From: an uncultured Oscillospiraceae bacterium
Lineage (GTDB): Bacteria; Bacillota; Clostridia; Oscillospirales; Oscillospiraceae
Direction of reading: 5' to 3'
Assembly: GCA_910584395.1 (NCBI GenBank)
Contig: CAJUAS010000017.1
Location: 1-37,621 of the forward strand
DNA: 37,621 bases
Under the pieces are notes generated by a model that saw only the letters and a list, made by a program, of their open reading frames with translations, was not told where the DNA came from and did no database searches. Below are positions 9,814-17,932 of the stretch, one piece after another. Numbering within the stretch: position 1 is the stretch's first letter; the number at the start of each line of letters is the position of its first letter. A program made the position numbers and the translations under genes.

Positions 9814-11781
9814 TCATTCCCAGAGAGATTTGGTGACGTACTGCTCCTGATAGAGAGCGTCGCGGAGGAAGTGGGCGAAGCGGTTGAGCCGCTCACGATC
9901 CGGGCCGTCCGCGGGGACGCTGAGGGAAAGCTCGCCGTCTCTGGCGAGGCTGTATCCGGGGGCGTCGATGACGCGGGTCTCGGAGAGCTGCTGCAAAAGC
10001 CGCCAGTAAAGGGGCTTGGGCACGTTGGCGGCGTCCAAAAGGGCAAGGCCCAGATAGTTGGAGCTTTCCGTTTTGGTCTCCCCCGGCGCAGCGGGGAGGA
10101 GGGAGGGATCGTTGGCCCAGATCAGATAAGAGGTGGAGCACAGGGTGGAAAATTCCTCAGCCGTTTGCCCGCCCGCCCATGTGCCTGCGGCGGAATAGAG
10201 TTGGGAGTAGACGCTTTCGGTGGTAGAGCCCTCCAGCCCCAGACCGGGACGGTGGTCGCCGAAGAAAAGGATCACGGTGGGCTGGTCGGCCTGACGGAAA
10301 TAGTCCACTAACTTGCCCAGCGCGGCGCTGGCGTTGGAAACGGACTGGGAGTACATGGTGAACATTTGCGCGGCCTCGTCGGAAAGAGGCGCGTCAAAGG
10401 AGACGGAGATCTCGCCGGGGGCATACTTGGTCTCGTCGTAAGGGGTGTGGCCCTCCATGGAGATGCCGTAGGCAAACAGGGGCTTGTCCGACGTGTTGTT
10501 TTCGTAGAGGTCGATGATCAGATCGGCCAGATAGCTGTCGGAGTAGAACGTGCCCGAGATATATTGGGAGAGGTAGGCGTAATAGTCCTCTGCGGCGGCG
10601 GCGTCGGGATCGACGCCGGCAAAGTCCGCGCTGAAGTACTGCTCCTGAAAGCCGATGGCATCCATCTTTGGGGCGCGGTGGTAGATGCTGTCGTCGAAGG
10701 TGTGGAGCATCACCGTGCGGTAGCCCGCGTCGTCCAAAAGCCGGGGGACGGCGGGGAGACGCTGGAAAAGCTCAGGGGAGAGGGTGTAAAGGCTCTCGTT
10801 GGCGATGAGGTGAGTGTTGATGCCGGTGAGGATCTCCAGCTCAATGTTGCTGGTGCCGTAGCCCAGCGTGCGGGTCTGGAACGTGCCGGAAACGCTCTCC
10901 TTTTGCAGGGCATGGAACTCCGGCAGAGGGTCTTGGGCGTAGGTCACGCCGGGGAGGGTGGTCACGTCAAAGAAGGACTCGGAAAGCAGTAGGATGACAT
11001 TGGGGTGTACCGCATCGGGCGGCGTGTCCGGCGCCTCCCCCAGCTCGGTCTGGGCCTGCGCCAAAAGGGCGTCCAGATAAGCGGTGTCGGGGGGCGGGGC
11101 GGAACGGCCGCTCCACCGGGCGGAGCGCAAAAGCCCCAGCGGGAGGCCGCACCGGTCGTTAAAAATGGCTTGTCCCATGTTGCCCTGTGACTGTTGAACG
11201 CCCAGCGGCGTAAAGACGATGGGCTCTACCCAGATCCAGAACACCGATGCCAGAAGGGCCAGCGGCGCGAGGGCCAGCGGGAGGGACAGCCGCCACGACT
11301 GCGGCCGCAGGGGGCGGGAGAAGAACCACAGCACCAGCAGCCAGAGCAGGGTGAACACCAGCACCAAAACGGTGTTCCGGCTGGGGGTGAGGGACTTGAG
11401 GTTCAGGGTGATGATGCCGCCCACGTTCCCCGTCAGGGCCAGATCGTCCAAAAGAAAGGGCGCGCCGGTGATGGAGAGCTTGAAGTAATTGATGAGGCCG
11501 AAGATCAGAAAGGGAAACCATGGGATCAGGCTGCCCGCGAACAGACTTCGGGTCAAAAGGGCGAACAGGGCGATCAGCAAAAAGAAAAACAGGGCGGTGA
11601 ACCAAAAGGCGGGGGAAGACAACGCGGCAAAGGTGCGGCGAAAGCTCTGGGTCAGCAAAAGAAAGGAGAGGGCAGACCACCCCAGCGCGGTCAGGAGGAC
11701 GCCCAGACCCCAAAAGCCCCAGCGCAGCCGGGGAGTGGAGGGGGTGAGCCGCTCCTGAAGGGCACGATATTTCTTGACCAC
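9814..11781 (-). CDS. LTA synthase / phosphoglycerol transferase family membrane enzyme
   Basis: A 655-residue protein with about five N-terminal membrane segments (residues 20-215) and a large extracellular sulfatase-fold domain. It has NVILLLSESFFD (metal ligand), the likely nucleophile Thr in GYGTSNIELEILTG, a GISMEGHTPY segment and FGDHRPG near the end. Family members polymerise or transfer glycerol phosphate from phosphatidylglycerol to cell-surface polymers. The exact acceptor is unknown; it could be LTA synthase proper or a polysaccharide-modifying relative. Translation appears to start at a GTG three bases after the glyS stop, with only a weak AAGG upstream, pointing to coupling to glyS. 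Confidence 0.85.
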   Translation of the reverse strand: MVKKYRALQERLTPSTPRLRWGFWGLGVLLTALGWSALSFLLLTQSFRRTFAALSSPAFWFTALFFFLLIALFALLTRSLFAGSLIPWFPFLIFGLINYFKLSITGAPFLLDDLALTGNVGGIITLNLKSLTPSRNTVLVLVFTLLWLLVLWFFSRPLRPQSWRLSLPLALAPLALLASVFWIWVEPIVFTPLGVQQSQGNMGQAIFNDRCGLPLGLLRSARWSGRSAPPPDTAYLDALLAQAQTELGEAPDTPPDAVHPNVILLLSESFFDVTTLPGVTYAQDPLPEFHALQKESVSGTFQTRTLGYGTSNIELEILTGINTHLIANESLYTLSPELFQRLPAVPRLLDDAGYRTVMLHTFDDSIYHRAPKMDAIGFQEQYFSADFAGVDPDAAAAEDYYAYLSQYISGTFYSDSYLADLIIDLYENNTSDKPLFAYGISMEGHTPYDETKYAPGEISVSFDAPLSDEAAQMFTMYSQSVSNASAALGKLVDYFRQADQPTVILFFGDHRPGLGLEGSTTESVYSQLYSAAGTWAGGQTAEEFSTLCSTSYLIWANDPSLLPAAPGETKTESSNYLGLALLDAANVPKPLYWRLLQQLSETRVIDAPGYSLARDGELSLSVPADGPDRERLNRFAHFLRDALYQEQYVTKSLWE

Positions 11782-11784
11782 GGG

Positions 11785-13206
<1,422 letters not shown>

Positions 13207-13237
13207 GTGGATGCCTCCTATGACAAGTCTGCCACCT

Positions 13238-13266
13238 ATTATATAAAAAACTCCAAGGAAAAGCAA
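13238..13266 (-). promoter_or_regulatory. SigA-type promoter of glyS
   Basis: On the minus strand TTGCTT (13266-13261), a 17-bp spacer and a perfect TATAAT (13243-13238), about 30 bp upstream of the start codon. Confidence 0.65.
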
Positions 13267-13333
13267 GGGGCGCATAAGATTTTTGCCGCCGCTCAAGCTA
13301 AGAATGGGCAATTGGCCCGAAAGGAGGGTGAAA

Positions 13334-13549
13334 ATGAAGTCAATTTTGATCAAAGATACCACCCGCGAGGAGCGGGAACGCATTGTGGCGCAGGCATTGA
13401 ATGCCTGCGGCGGCGGGTGCGGAACGTGCAACGGCTGCGACAATCTGGGCGGCGGGAGCGTGGACGAGATCTACCGGCCCTATATTGACGGGGAGAAGGA
13501 GATCGCAGAGATCAACGCCGAATACCGCCGGAATCTGGTGCGGGGCTGA
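13334..13549 (+). CDS. Small Cys-rich conserved hypothetical protein
   Basis: A 71-residue cytoplasmic protein. The ATG at 13334 is preceded by AAGGAGGG. After a charged helix (KDTTREERERIVAQAL) comes ACGGGCGTCNGCDNLGGG with Cys25, Cys29, Cys32 and Cys35 (C-x3-C-x2-C-x2-C), then a YRPYIDGEKEIAEIN tail. The Cys spacing suggests metal or Fe-S binding; this is inference, since I know of no assigned function. It is divergent from glyS and ends at a bidirectional terminator shared with the helicase. Confidence 0.8.
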   Translation: MKSILIKDTTREERERIVAQALNACGGGCGTCNGCDNLGGGSVDEIYRPYIDGEKEIAEINAEYRRNLVRG

Positions 13550-13560
13550 GACGGCAGCAA

Positions 13561-13594
13561 AAAAAGAATGGCGGCAAAGGCCGCCATTCTTTTT
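13561..13594. terminator. Bidirectional terminator between the Cys-rich gene and the helicase
   Basis: Stem GAATGGCGGC/GCCGCCATTC with loop AAAG, an A run on the left and a T run on the right, so it works for both converging genes. Confidence 0.88.
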
Positions 13595-13599
13595 GTGGC

Positions 13600-15597
13600 T
13601 CAATCGTCGTTGAGGTAATAGGGCTTCATCAGGCTGGGCTGCTCGGTGGAGTCCTTTTGGTAGGCGGGCTTGGGCGCATCGGCGGTCGCGCGGCGGCGGG
13701 CCTTGGCCTCGGCGCGGATGCGGGCCTTGCGCTCCTCAAGGGAGGAGACGGGCTTTTGGGGTTTTTGAGCGGGTTTGGCGGGCTTAGTAGCTGTGGCCTT
13801 TTTGGGCTGGGGGGCTGTCACGCTCGCGTTGGGCCCATGGCCGCTCCCGCTTCCCGGCTGCGCGGCCAAAATGCCGCTCAGGGCTTTGCCCTTCGCCTGT
13901 TTTTGGCCTGTCGCCGATCCACCGGTCGCTATGGGCCTACGCTCGCGTTTCCGCTCCAGTCCATCCGAGCCGGCGCGCTTAAGCTCGCGCTTGGAGGACA
14001 GCAATCGCGCCGTGGCGTCCATCACTGTGTCGCCGGAGAGGGCGCCGGAGGTGTAGCCCTTTTTGGCCTGAATGGCCCGTTCCTCCGCCATCCACCGTTC
14101 AAACGCTTCGTCCCGCGGGGATTTGGGCGCGGACTTGGGGGAGACGGCGGTGAGGGCTTCGTCCAGCGTTTTGCTGGGCTTGTACCCCGCCGCCTGACGC
14201 TTTTGGCCGGGGGTGCGGGCCTTGACGGGGGTGGGGGTGTGGGGCTTGGGGGCTGTCACGCTCGCTTTGGGCGCACTTTTCGGCTCGGCTTCCTTCCGAC
14301 TTTGGCTCGAAACAGGCCGCTTGCGGCCTTCGGTTTCTCGCCGCCGCTCCAGTCCATCCGAGCCGGTGCGCCTAAGCTCGCGCTTCTCTCTGGCCGCTTG
14401 TCTTGCCTCCGCGTCCTCCGGATTGATGAGCTTGCCGTGCTTGTCCCGCTGGGGCGGGGTAAAGTTCTCCATGGGCCAAGGGTGGTTTTCCACCACGGGG
14501 ATCTTTTTGCCCAAGAGCTTTTCGATGCCCTTCAGGTCGTCCTTCTCGCTGATGTCGCAAAAGGAGATCGCCACCCCGCCGTGGCCTGCCCGGCCGGTGC
14601 GGCCGATGCGGTGGACGTAAGTCTCGGGCACGTCGGGGAGGTTGTAGTTAAAGACGTGGGACAGCTCCTCAATGTCGATGCCCCGGGCGGCGATGTCGGT
14701 GGCGACCAGCACCTTGACCCGCCCGGCCTTGAAGTCGCCAAGGGCCTGCTGGCGGGCGGTCTGGGACTTGTTGCCGTGGATGGCGGCGGCTTGAATACCT
14801 GCCTTGGTCAGCTCCCCGGCGATCTTGTTCGCCCCGTGCTTGGTGCGGGAAAAGACCAGCGCGTTTTTCACCCCCGGCTGGTTCACCAGATGGGCCAAGA
14901 GCTTGGATTTGTTGGGCTTATCCACAAAGTAGAGGGACTGGTCGATGACCTCCACCGGGGAGGACACCGGGGTGACGGTGACCTTGGCGGGGTCGTGGAG
15001 GAGGGCGTTGACCAGCGACTGCACCTCCGGGGGCATGGTGGCGGAGAAGAAGAGGGTCTGCTTCTGTTCAGGCAGCACCTTGAGCACCTTCCGAACGTCG
15101 TGGATGAAGCCCATGTCCAGCATCCGGTCGGCCTCGTCCAGCACGAAGATCTCCACGTGGGTGAGGTCGATCAAGCCCTGCCCCTGCAAGTCCAGCAGGC
15201 GGCCCGGCGTGGCGACCAGAATGTCCACCCCCCGGCGGAGCTGGTCCACTTGGGGCTGCTGGCCGACGCCGCCGAAAATAACGGCGCTTCTCAGGGACAG
15301 GTTTTTTCCGTAGGCCAAAAAGCTCTCTTGGATCTGGAGGGCCAACTCACGGGTGGGGGTCAAAATGAGACTGCGGATGGGCCGTTTGCCCGGACCGGGC
15401 TTGGCGGCCAGCCGCTGGAGGATAGGGGTGGCAAAGGCGCAGGTCGTGCCTGTCCCCGTCTGGGCGATGCCCAGCACGTCCCGGCCCGCCAGAGCGGGAG
15501 GGATCGCCCCCTGCTGAATGGGGGTGGGCTGCACATAGCCCTGAGCGTTCAGGGCCTTGAGAATGGCTGTGCAGAGGCCAAGTTCATTGAAATTCAT
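13600..15597 (-). CDS. DEAD-box RNA helicase (RhlE-like) with altered Walker A and long repeat-bearing tail
   Basis: A 665-residue protein. Residues 1-375 form the two RecA-like domains: Q motif (PTPIQQ), SAT (FFSATMP), DEAD (VLDEADRMLDMGF), motif V (VATDIAARGIDI) and motif VI (HRIGRTGRAG). Motif I reads AQTGTGTT instead of AxTGxGKT: codon 51 (15447-15445) is ACG, Thr, where Lys is expected. The remaining motifs are intact, so ATPase loss, a recent mutation or a base error are all possible. The tail of about 290 residues is basic and disordered and holds two in-frame repeats (13804-13992 and 14242-14385). The family unwinds structured RNA in ribosome assembly and mRNA decay. It lies 22 bases after the shikimate-kinase-like gene. 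Confidence 0.92.
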   Translation of the reverse strand: MNFNELGLCTAILKALNAQGYVQPTPIQQGAIPPALAGRDVLGIAQTGTGTTCAFATPILQRLAAKPGPGKRPIRSLILTPTRELALQIQESFLAYGKNLSLRSAVIFGGVGQQPQVDQLRRGVDILVATPGRLLDLQGQGLIDLTHVEIFVLDEADRMLDMGFIHDVRKVLKVLPEQKQTLFFSATMPPEVQSLVNALLHDPAKVTVTPVSSPVEVIDQSLYFVDKPNKSKLLAHLVNQPGVKNALVFSRTKHGANKIAGELTKAGIQAAAIHGNKSQTARQQALGDFKAGRVKVLVATDIAARGIDIEELSHVFNYNLPDVPETYVHRIGRTGRAGHGGVAISFCDISEKDDLKGIEKLLGKKIPVVENHPWPMENFTPPQRDKHGKLINPEDAEARQAAREKRELRRTGSDGLERRRETEGRKRPVSSQSRKEAEPKSAPKASVTAPKPHTPTPVKARTPGQKRQAAGYKPSKTLDEALTAVSPKSAPKSPRDEAFERWMAEERAIQAKKGYTSGALSGDTVMDATARLLSSKRELKRAGSDGLERKRERRPIATGGSATGQKQAKGKALSGILAAQPGSGSGHGPNASVTAPQPKKATATKPAKPAQKPQKPVSSLEERKARIRAEAKARRRATADAPKPAYQKDSTEQPSLMKPYYLNDD
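13804..13992 (-). repeat. In-frame coding repeat, copy 1, in the helicase tail
   Basis: 189 bp (63 codons). The right block, 13951-13992, matches copy 2 at 40 of 42 bases and encodes KRELKRAGSDGLER. The left block, 13804-13834, matches at 29 of 31 and encodes the ASVTAPQP end. The middle is unrelated to that of copy 2. Confidence 0.75.
14242..14385 (-). repeat. In-frame coding repeat, copy 2, in the helicase tail
   Basis: 144 bp (48 codons) with the same end blocks as copy 1 (left 14242-14272, right 14344-14385) around a different, shorter middle. It encodes KRELRRTGSDGLERR through ASVTAPKP. Both copies keep the reading frame. Confidence 0.75.
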
Positions 15598-15619
15598 AAA
15601 TACAGTTTCCTTGTTTCAT

Positions 15620-16117
15620 TTAGTTGTGCAGAGCCTTGCGGACGTTGGCCAACGTCTGCTCCAGCGTCTGGCCGTCCACGTCCACGGTGAGGTCGGCATA
15701 GTGTTCATAGAGCGGGGCGCGCTGGTCGTACACGTCCCGCAGGGTCTGGCCGGGGGCAAAGGCAATGCCGCGGGTGGCCAGATTATGGATGCGCGTTTCC
15801 AGCGCGGGGTAGTCCAGCCGAAGGTAGACCACCTTGCCCAGAGACTTCAAATGCGCCATGGCGGCGGGGCGCAGAACGCAGCTTCCGCCGGGGGAGAGAA
15901 CGGTCTTAACGGGGGACAGAGAGCGGATCGTCTCCCCCTCCAAGTCTAAGAAACCCTCTGTGCCCAAGGAGTCCAACAGGGCCTGAAGAAGCTTGCCCTG
16001 CCGCTCCTGAATGACCAGATCCACGTCCAGAAAGGAGTAGCCCAGCGTTTTGGCCAACACCACACCAACGGTACTTTTCCCCGCGCCGGGCATTCCGATC
16101 AAGGTGATATTTTCCAT
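15620..16117 (-). CDS. Shikimate kinase-like P-loop kinase with changed substrate residues
   Basis: A 165-residue NMP-kinase-fold protein. The P-loop GMPGAGKST (residues 8-16, Lys14) and DVD (31-33) are intact, as is the RAPLYEHYAD segment. However, the FRxxE motif whose Arg binds shikimate reads FLDLE (Leu57), and the GGG shikimate loop reads GGS (Ser79). It would be annotated aroK by homology, but these changes suggest another substrate; from memory a clostridial subgroup shares them. The ATG at 16117 has GGAGGG upstream. No other aromatic pathway gene is nearby. It precedes the helicase gene. Confidence 0.8.
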   Translation of the reverse strand: MENITLIGMPGAGKSTVGVVLAKTLGYSFLDVDLVIQERQGKLLQALLDSLGTEGFLDLEGETIRSLSPVKTVLSPGGSCVLRPAAMAHLKSLGKVVYLRLDYPALETRIHNLATRGIAFAPGQTLRDVYDQRAPLYEHYADLTVDVDGQTLEQTLANVRKALHN

Positions 16118-16137
16118 TTCTGCGCTCCCTCCATACG

Positions 16138-16166
16138 AAAAAAACCGTCTGCCCAGATGCAGACGG
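16138..16166 (-). terminator. Terminator of rpsT
   Basis: On the minus strand a stem CCGTCTGC/GCAGACGG followed by seven T, between the rpsT stop and the kinase-like gene. Confidence 0.85.
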
Positions 16167-16184
16167 CCCTTTTCATGTCTCTGA

Positions 16185-16451
16185 TCAGCCCTCCAGCTTG
16201 TTGAGCCGCAGGGTGAGGCCGCTCTTCTTGCGCGCGGCGTTGTTGCGGTGGATGAGACCGTGCGCGGCGGCCTTGTCCACGGCCTTGACGGCCACGGCAT
16301 ACGCGCTGGCGGCGGCGGCCTTGTCGCCCTCGGCGACGGCGGTCTGGAACCGCTTCAGGTCGGTCTTGAGCGCGGACTTGGCGGCCTTGTTATGCTCGGC
16401 CTTGGTCTTGGTGACCAGAACGCGCTTTTTAGCGGATTTAATATTCGGCAA
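16185..16451 (-). CDS. rpsT: 30S ribosomal protein S20
   Basis: An 88-residue basic helical protein that binds the 5' domain and helix 44 region of 16S rRNA. The N-terminus PNIKSAKKRV and the C-terminal HRNNAARKKSGLT are diagnostic. The start is a TTG at 16451: AGGAGG lies 7 bases upstream and this gives the family's standard MPNIKSAKKR. The in-frame GTG at 16460 overlaps the Shine-Dalgarno sequence and is rejected. A TTG start may dampen expression or allow feedback. Its position opposite gpr is common in Firmicutes. Confidence 0.95.
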   Translation of the reverse strand: MPNIKSAKKRVLVTKTKAEHNKAAKSALKTDLKRFQTAVAEGDKAAAASAYAVAVKAVDKAAAHGLIHRNNAARKKSGLTLRLNKLEG

Positions 16452-16622
16452 ACCAAACACCTCCTTGATACGCCAAATAAAATATATCGGCGAAAAATCT
16501 TGTTTGCATCATACAGACTTGTATTTTAGCATCTTCCGCTTCGGATTGCAACCCCCTTTTGGGAAAAATTTTCTCATGGAAGGGCATACTGAGGCCGAAG
16601 ACCTGTAAAGGAGGACGGGAAT

Positions 16623-17507
16623 ATGCTGGAAAAGCGGACAGACCTTGCGCTGGAGGCGGCGCAGGCGGTGGCAAACGCCGCCGGGTTGGAGGGTGTGGAG
16701 CAGACCGAGCGGACGCAGGACGGGGTGACGGTGACGGTGGTGGAGCTGCGGACGCCGGAAGCGGCGCAGCGGGTGGGCAAGCCCGTGGGGCGGTATGTGA
16801 CGCTGGATCTGGGTGCGGTGCGCCGGCGGGAGAAGGAGGGCTTCCGGCGGGCCTGCCAAACGCTGGCGGAGGAGCTTGCCAAGCTGCTGCCGGAAGGGAC
16901 GGGAACCGTGCTGGTGGTGGGCCTTGGCAACCGGGCCATCACCCCCGATGCCGTCGGCCCGCTGGCCCACGACCATCTTTTGGTGACCCGCCACCTGATC
17001 GAGCAGATGCCGGAGATCTTCGGCGGCTTTCGCCCTGTGGCGGCGGTGTCGGCGGGGGTGCTTGGCACGACGGGGGTGGAGAGCGTGGAGCTGGTTCAGG
17101 CGGTGGCGGGAGCGCTGCGGCCCGACTGCGTCGTCGCCATCGACGCGCTGGCGGCGGGGAGCATGAAACGCCTTTGCACCACGGTGCAGCTTGCGGACAC
17201 GGGCATCGCCCCCGGCTCTGGGGTGGGCAACTGCCGCAAGGCCCTGAACCGGGAGACCCTTGGCGTGCCCGTCATCGCGGTGGGCGTGCCCACGGTGGTG
17301 GACGTGAACACGCTGGCCCGTGACGTGCTGGAGGAGGCGGGCAAGGGGGACATTGAGCCGGAGGCGCTGGGACAGAGCGGGGCGTTCGTGACCACCCGCG
17401 ACATTGACGAGCGGGTGGCGGAGTGCGCCAAGCTCATTGGCTACGCCGTCAATCTGGCGGTGCAGAGGGGGTTGAGTATAGAGGACATTGAGGGCCTTGT
17501 GGAGTAG
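16623..17507 (+). CDS. gpr: GPR germination protease
   Basis: A 294-residue A25-family protease made in the forespore as a zymogen. During germination it cleaves alpha/beta- and gamma-type small acid-soluble spore proteins to supply amino acids. Diagnostic segments are RTDLALEA at residues 5-12, GLGNRAITPDAVGP, GVLGTTGVESVE, AIDALAA, DTGIAPGSGVGNCR and GVPTVVD. It is shorter than the roughly 370-residue Bacillus proteins. AAAGGAGG precedes the ATG. A likely substrate, an alpha/beta SASP, is encoded at 25582-25782. Confidence 0.94.
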   Translation: MLEKRTDLALEAAQAVANAAGLEGVEQTERTQDGVTVTVVELRTPEAAQRVGKPVGRYVTLDLGAVRRREKEGFRRACQTLAEELAKLLPEGTGTVLVVGLGNRAITPDAVGPLAHDHLLVTRHLIEQMPEIFGGFRPVAAVSAGVLGTTGVESVELVQAVAGALRPDCVVAIDALAAGSMKRLCTTVQLADTGIAPGSGVGNCRKALNRETLGVPVIAVGVPTVVDVNTLARDVLEEAGKGDIEPEALGQSGAFVTTRDIDERVAECAKLIGYAVNLAVQRGLSIEDIEGLVE

Positions 17508-17526
17508 GGGCGCACAGTGTGCGCCC
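17508..17526. repeat. Palindrome directly after the gpr stop
   Basis: GGGCGCACA-G-TGTGCGCCC, a 9-bp perfect palindrome with a one-base centre, starting one base after the TAG stop. It has no T tract. It may be an interspersed element related to 3940-3976 or an RNA-stabilising hairpin. Confidence 0.5.
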
Positions 17527-17573
17527 GCAGAAAACAGGGGGGAAGAGGATAGTCGCTTTTTGCGCGGCGAAAA

Positions 17574-17620
17574 ACGTGGTTAGAGCAGAAGCAAACGTGA
17601 AATAGACGTGGTTTGACGTG
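17574..17620 (+). promoter_or_regulatory. Four ACGTG boxes upstream of the XRE-led operon
   Basis: ACGTG occurs at 17574, 17595, 17606 and 17616, all in the same orientation, with start-to-start distances of 21, 11 and 10 bp, close to whole helical turns. Two copies extend to ACGTGGTT. The array lies 60-106 bp before the XRE regulator, so it is a candidate operator for it or for another factor. Confidence 0.4.
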
Positions 17621-17679
17621 TTTAAGATTATTTTCCACTCCAGAGAGATTAGATAGACTTATAAGGTGAGGTGAAAGCA

Positions 17680-17925
17680 ATGACGAAAGAACCGGATGTA
17701 GAACAGCGCATGACCAACTTGTTTTACGCCATCGGCTACTACCGGCGGCGGCGCGGCCTTTCTCAGGAGCAGCTTGCGGAGGAGGTGGGCATCAGCCGGC
17801 AGCACATGGCGGCCATCGAGTCCCCCAACATGGACAGGGGGCTGTCGCTGGCGCTGCTGTTCCGGCTGGCCCGGGCGCTGGAGGTCGAGCCGTACATATT
17901 GTTGAAATTTGGAACGGAGGAGTGA
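17680..17925 (+). CDS. XRE-family helix-turn-helix regulator
   Basis: An 81-residue protein that is essentially one HTH_3 domain (residues 10-70): LSQEQLAEEVGISRQHMAAIE forms the two DNA-contacting helices, and LSLALLFRLARALEVEPYILLKF completes the bundle. The ATG at 17680 is chosen with AGGTGA upstream; the in-frame GTG at 17671 overlaps that site. It is the first gene of a six-gene operon and ends 7 bases before the ATP-grasp gene. It probably controls this operon through sites in the preceding 170 bp, which contain the ACGTG array. No sensor domain is present. Confidence 0.85.
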   Translation: MTKEPDVEQRMTNLFYAIGYYRRRRGLSQEQLAEEVGISRQHMAAIESPNMDRGLSLALLFRLARALEVEPYILLKFGTEE

Positions 17926-17932
17926 AAAACAG

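Noticed and set aside
8902..10311. A 469-codon plus-strand frame opposite transketolase and the LTA-like gene.
   Set aside because: Antisense shadow; the minus-strand genes have clear catalytic motifs.
13207..13333. Possible glycine T-box leader for glyS.
   Set aside because: The promoter lies only about 30 bp before the start codon, leaving no room for a T-box, and no T-box motif is visible.
13657..15690. A 677-codon plus-strand frame opposite the DEAD-box helicase.
   Set aside because: Gly/Val/His-rich shadow of a clear helicase gene, without recognised domains.
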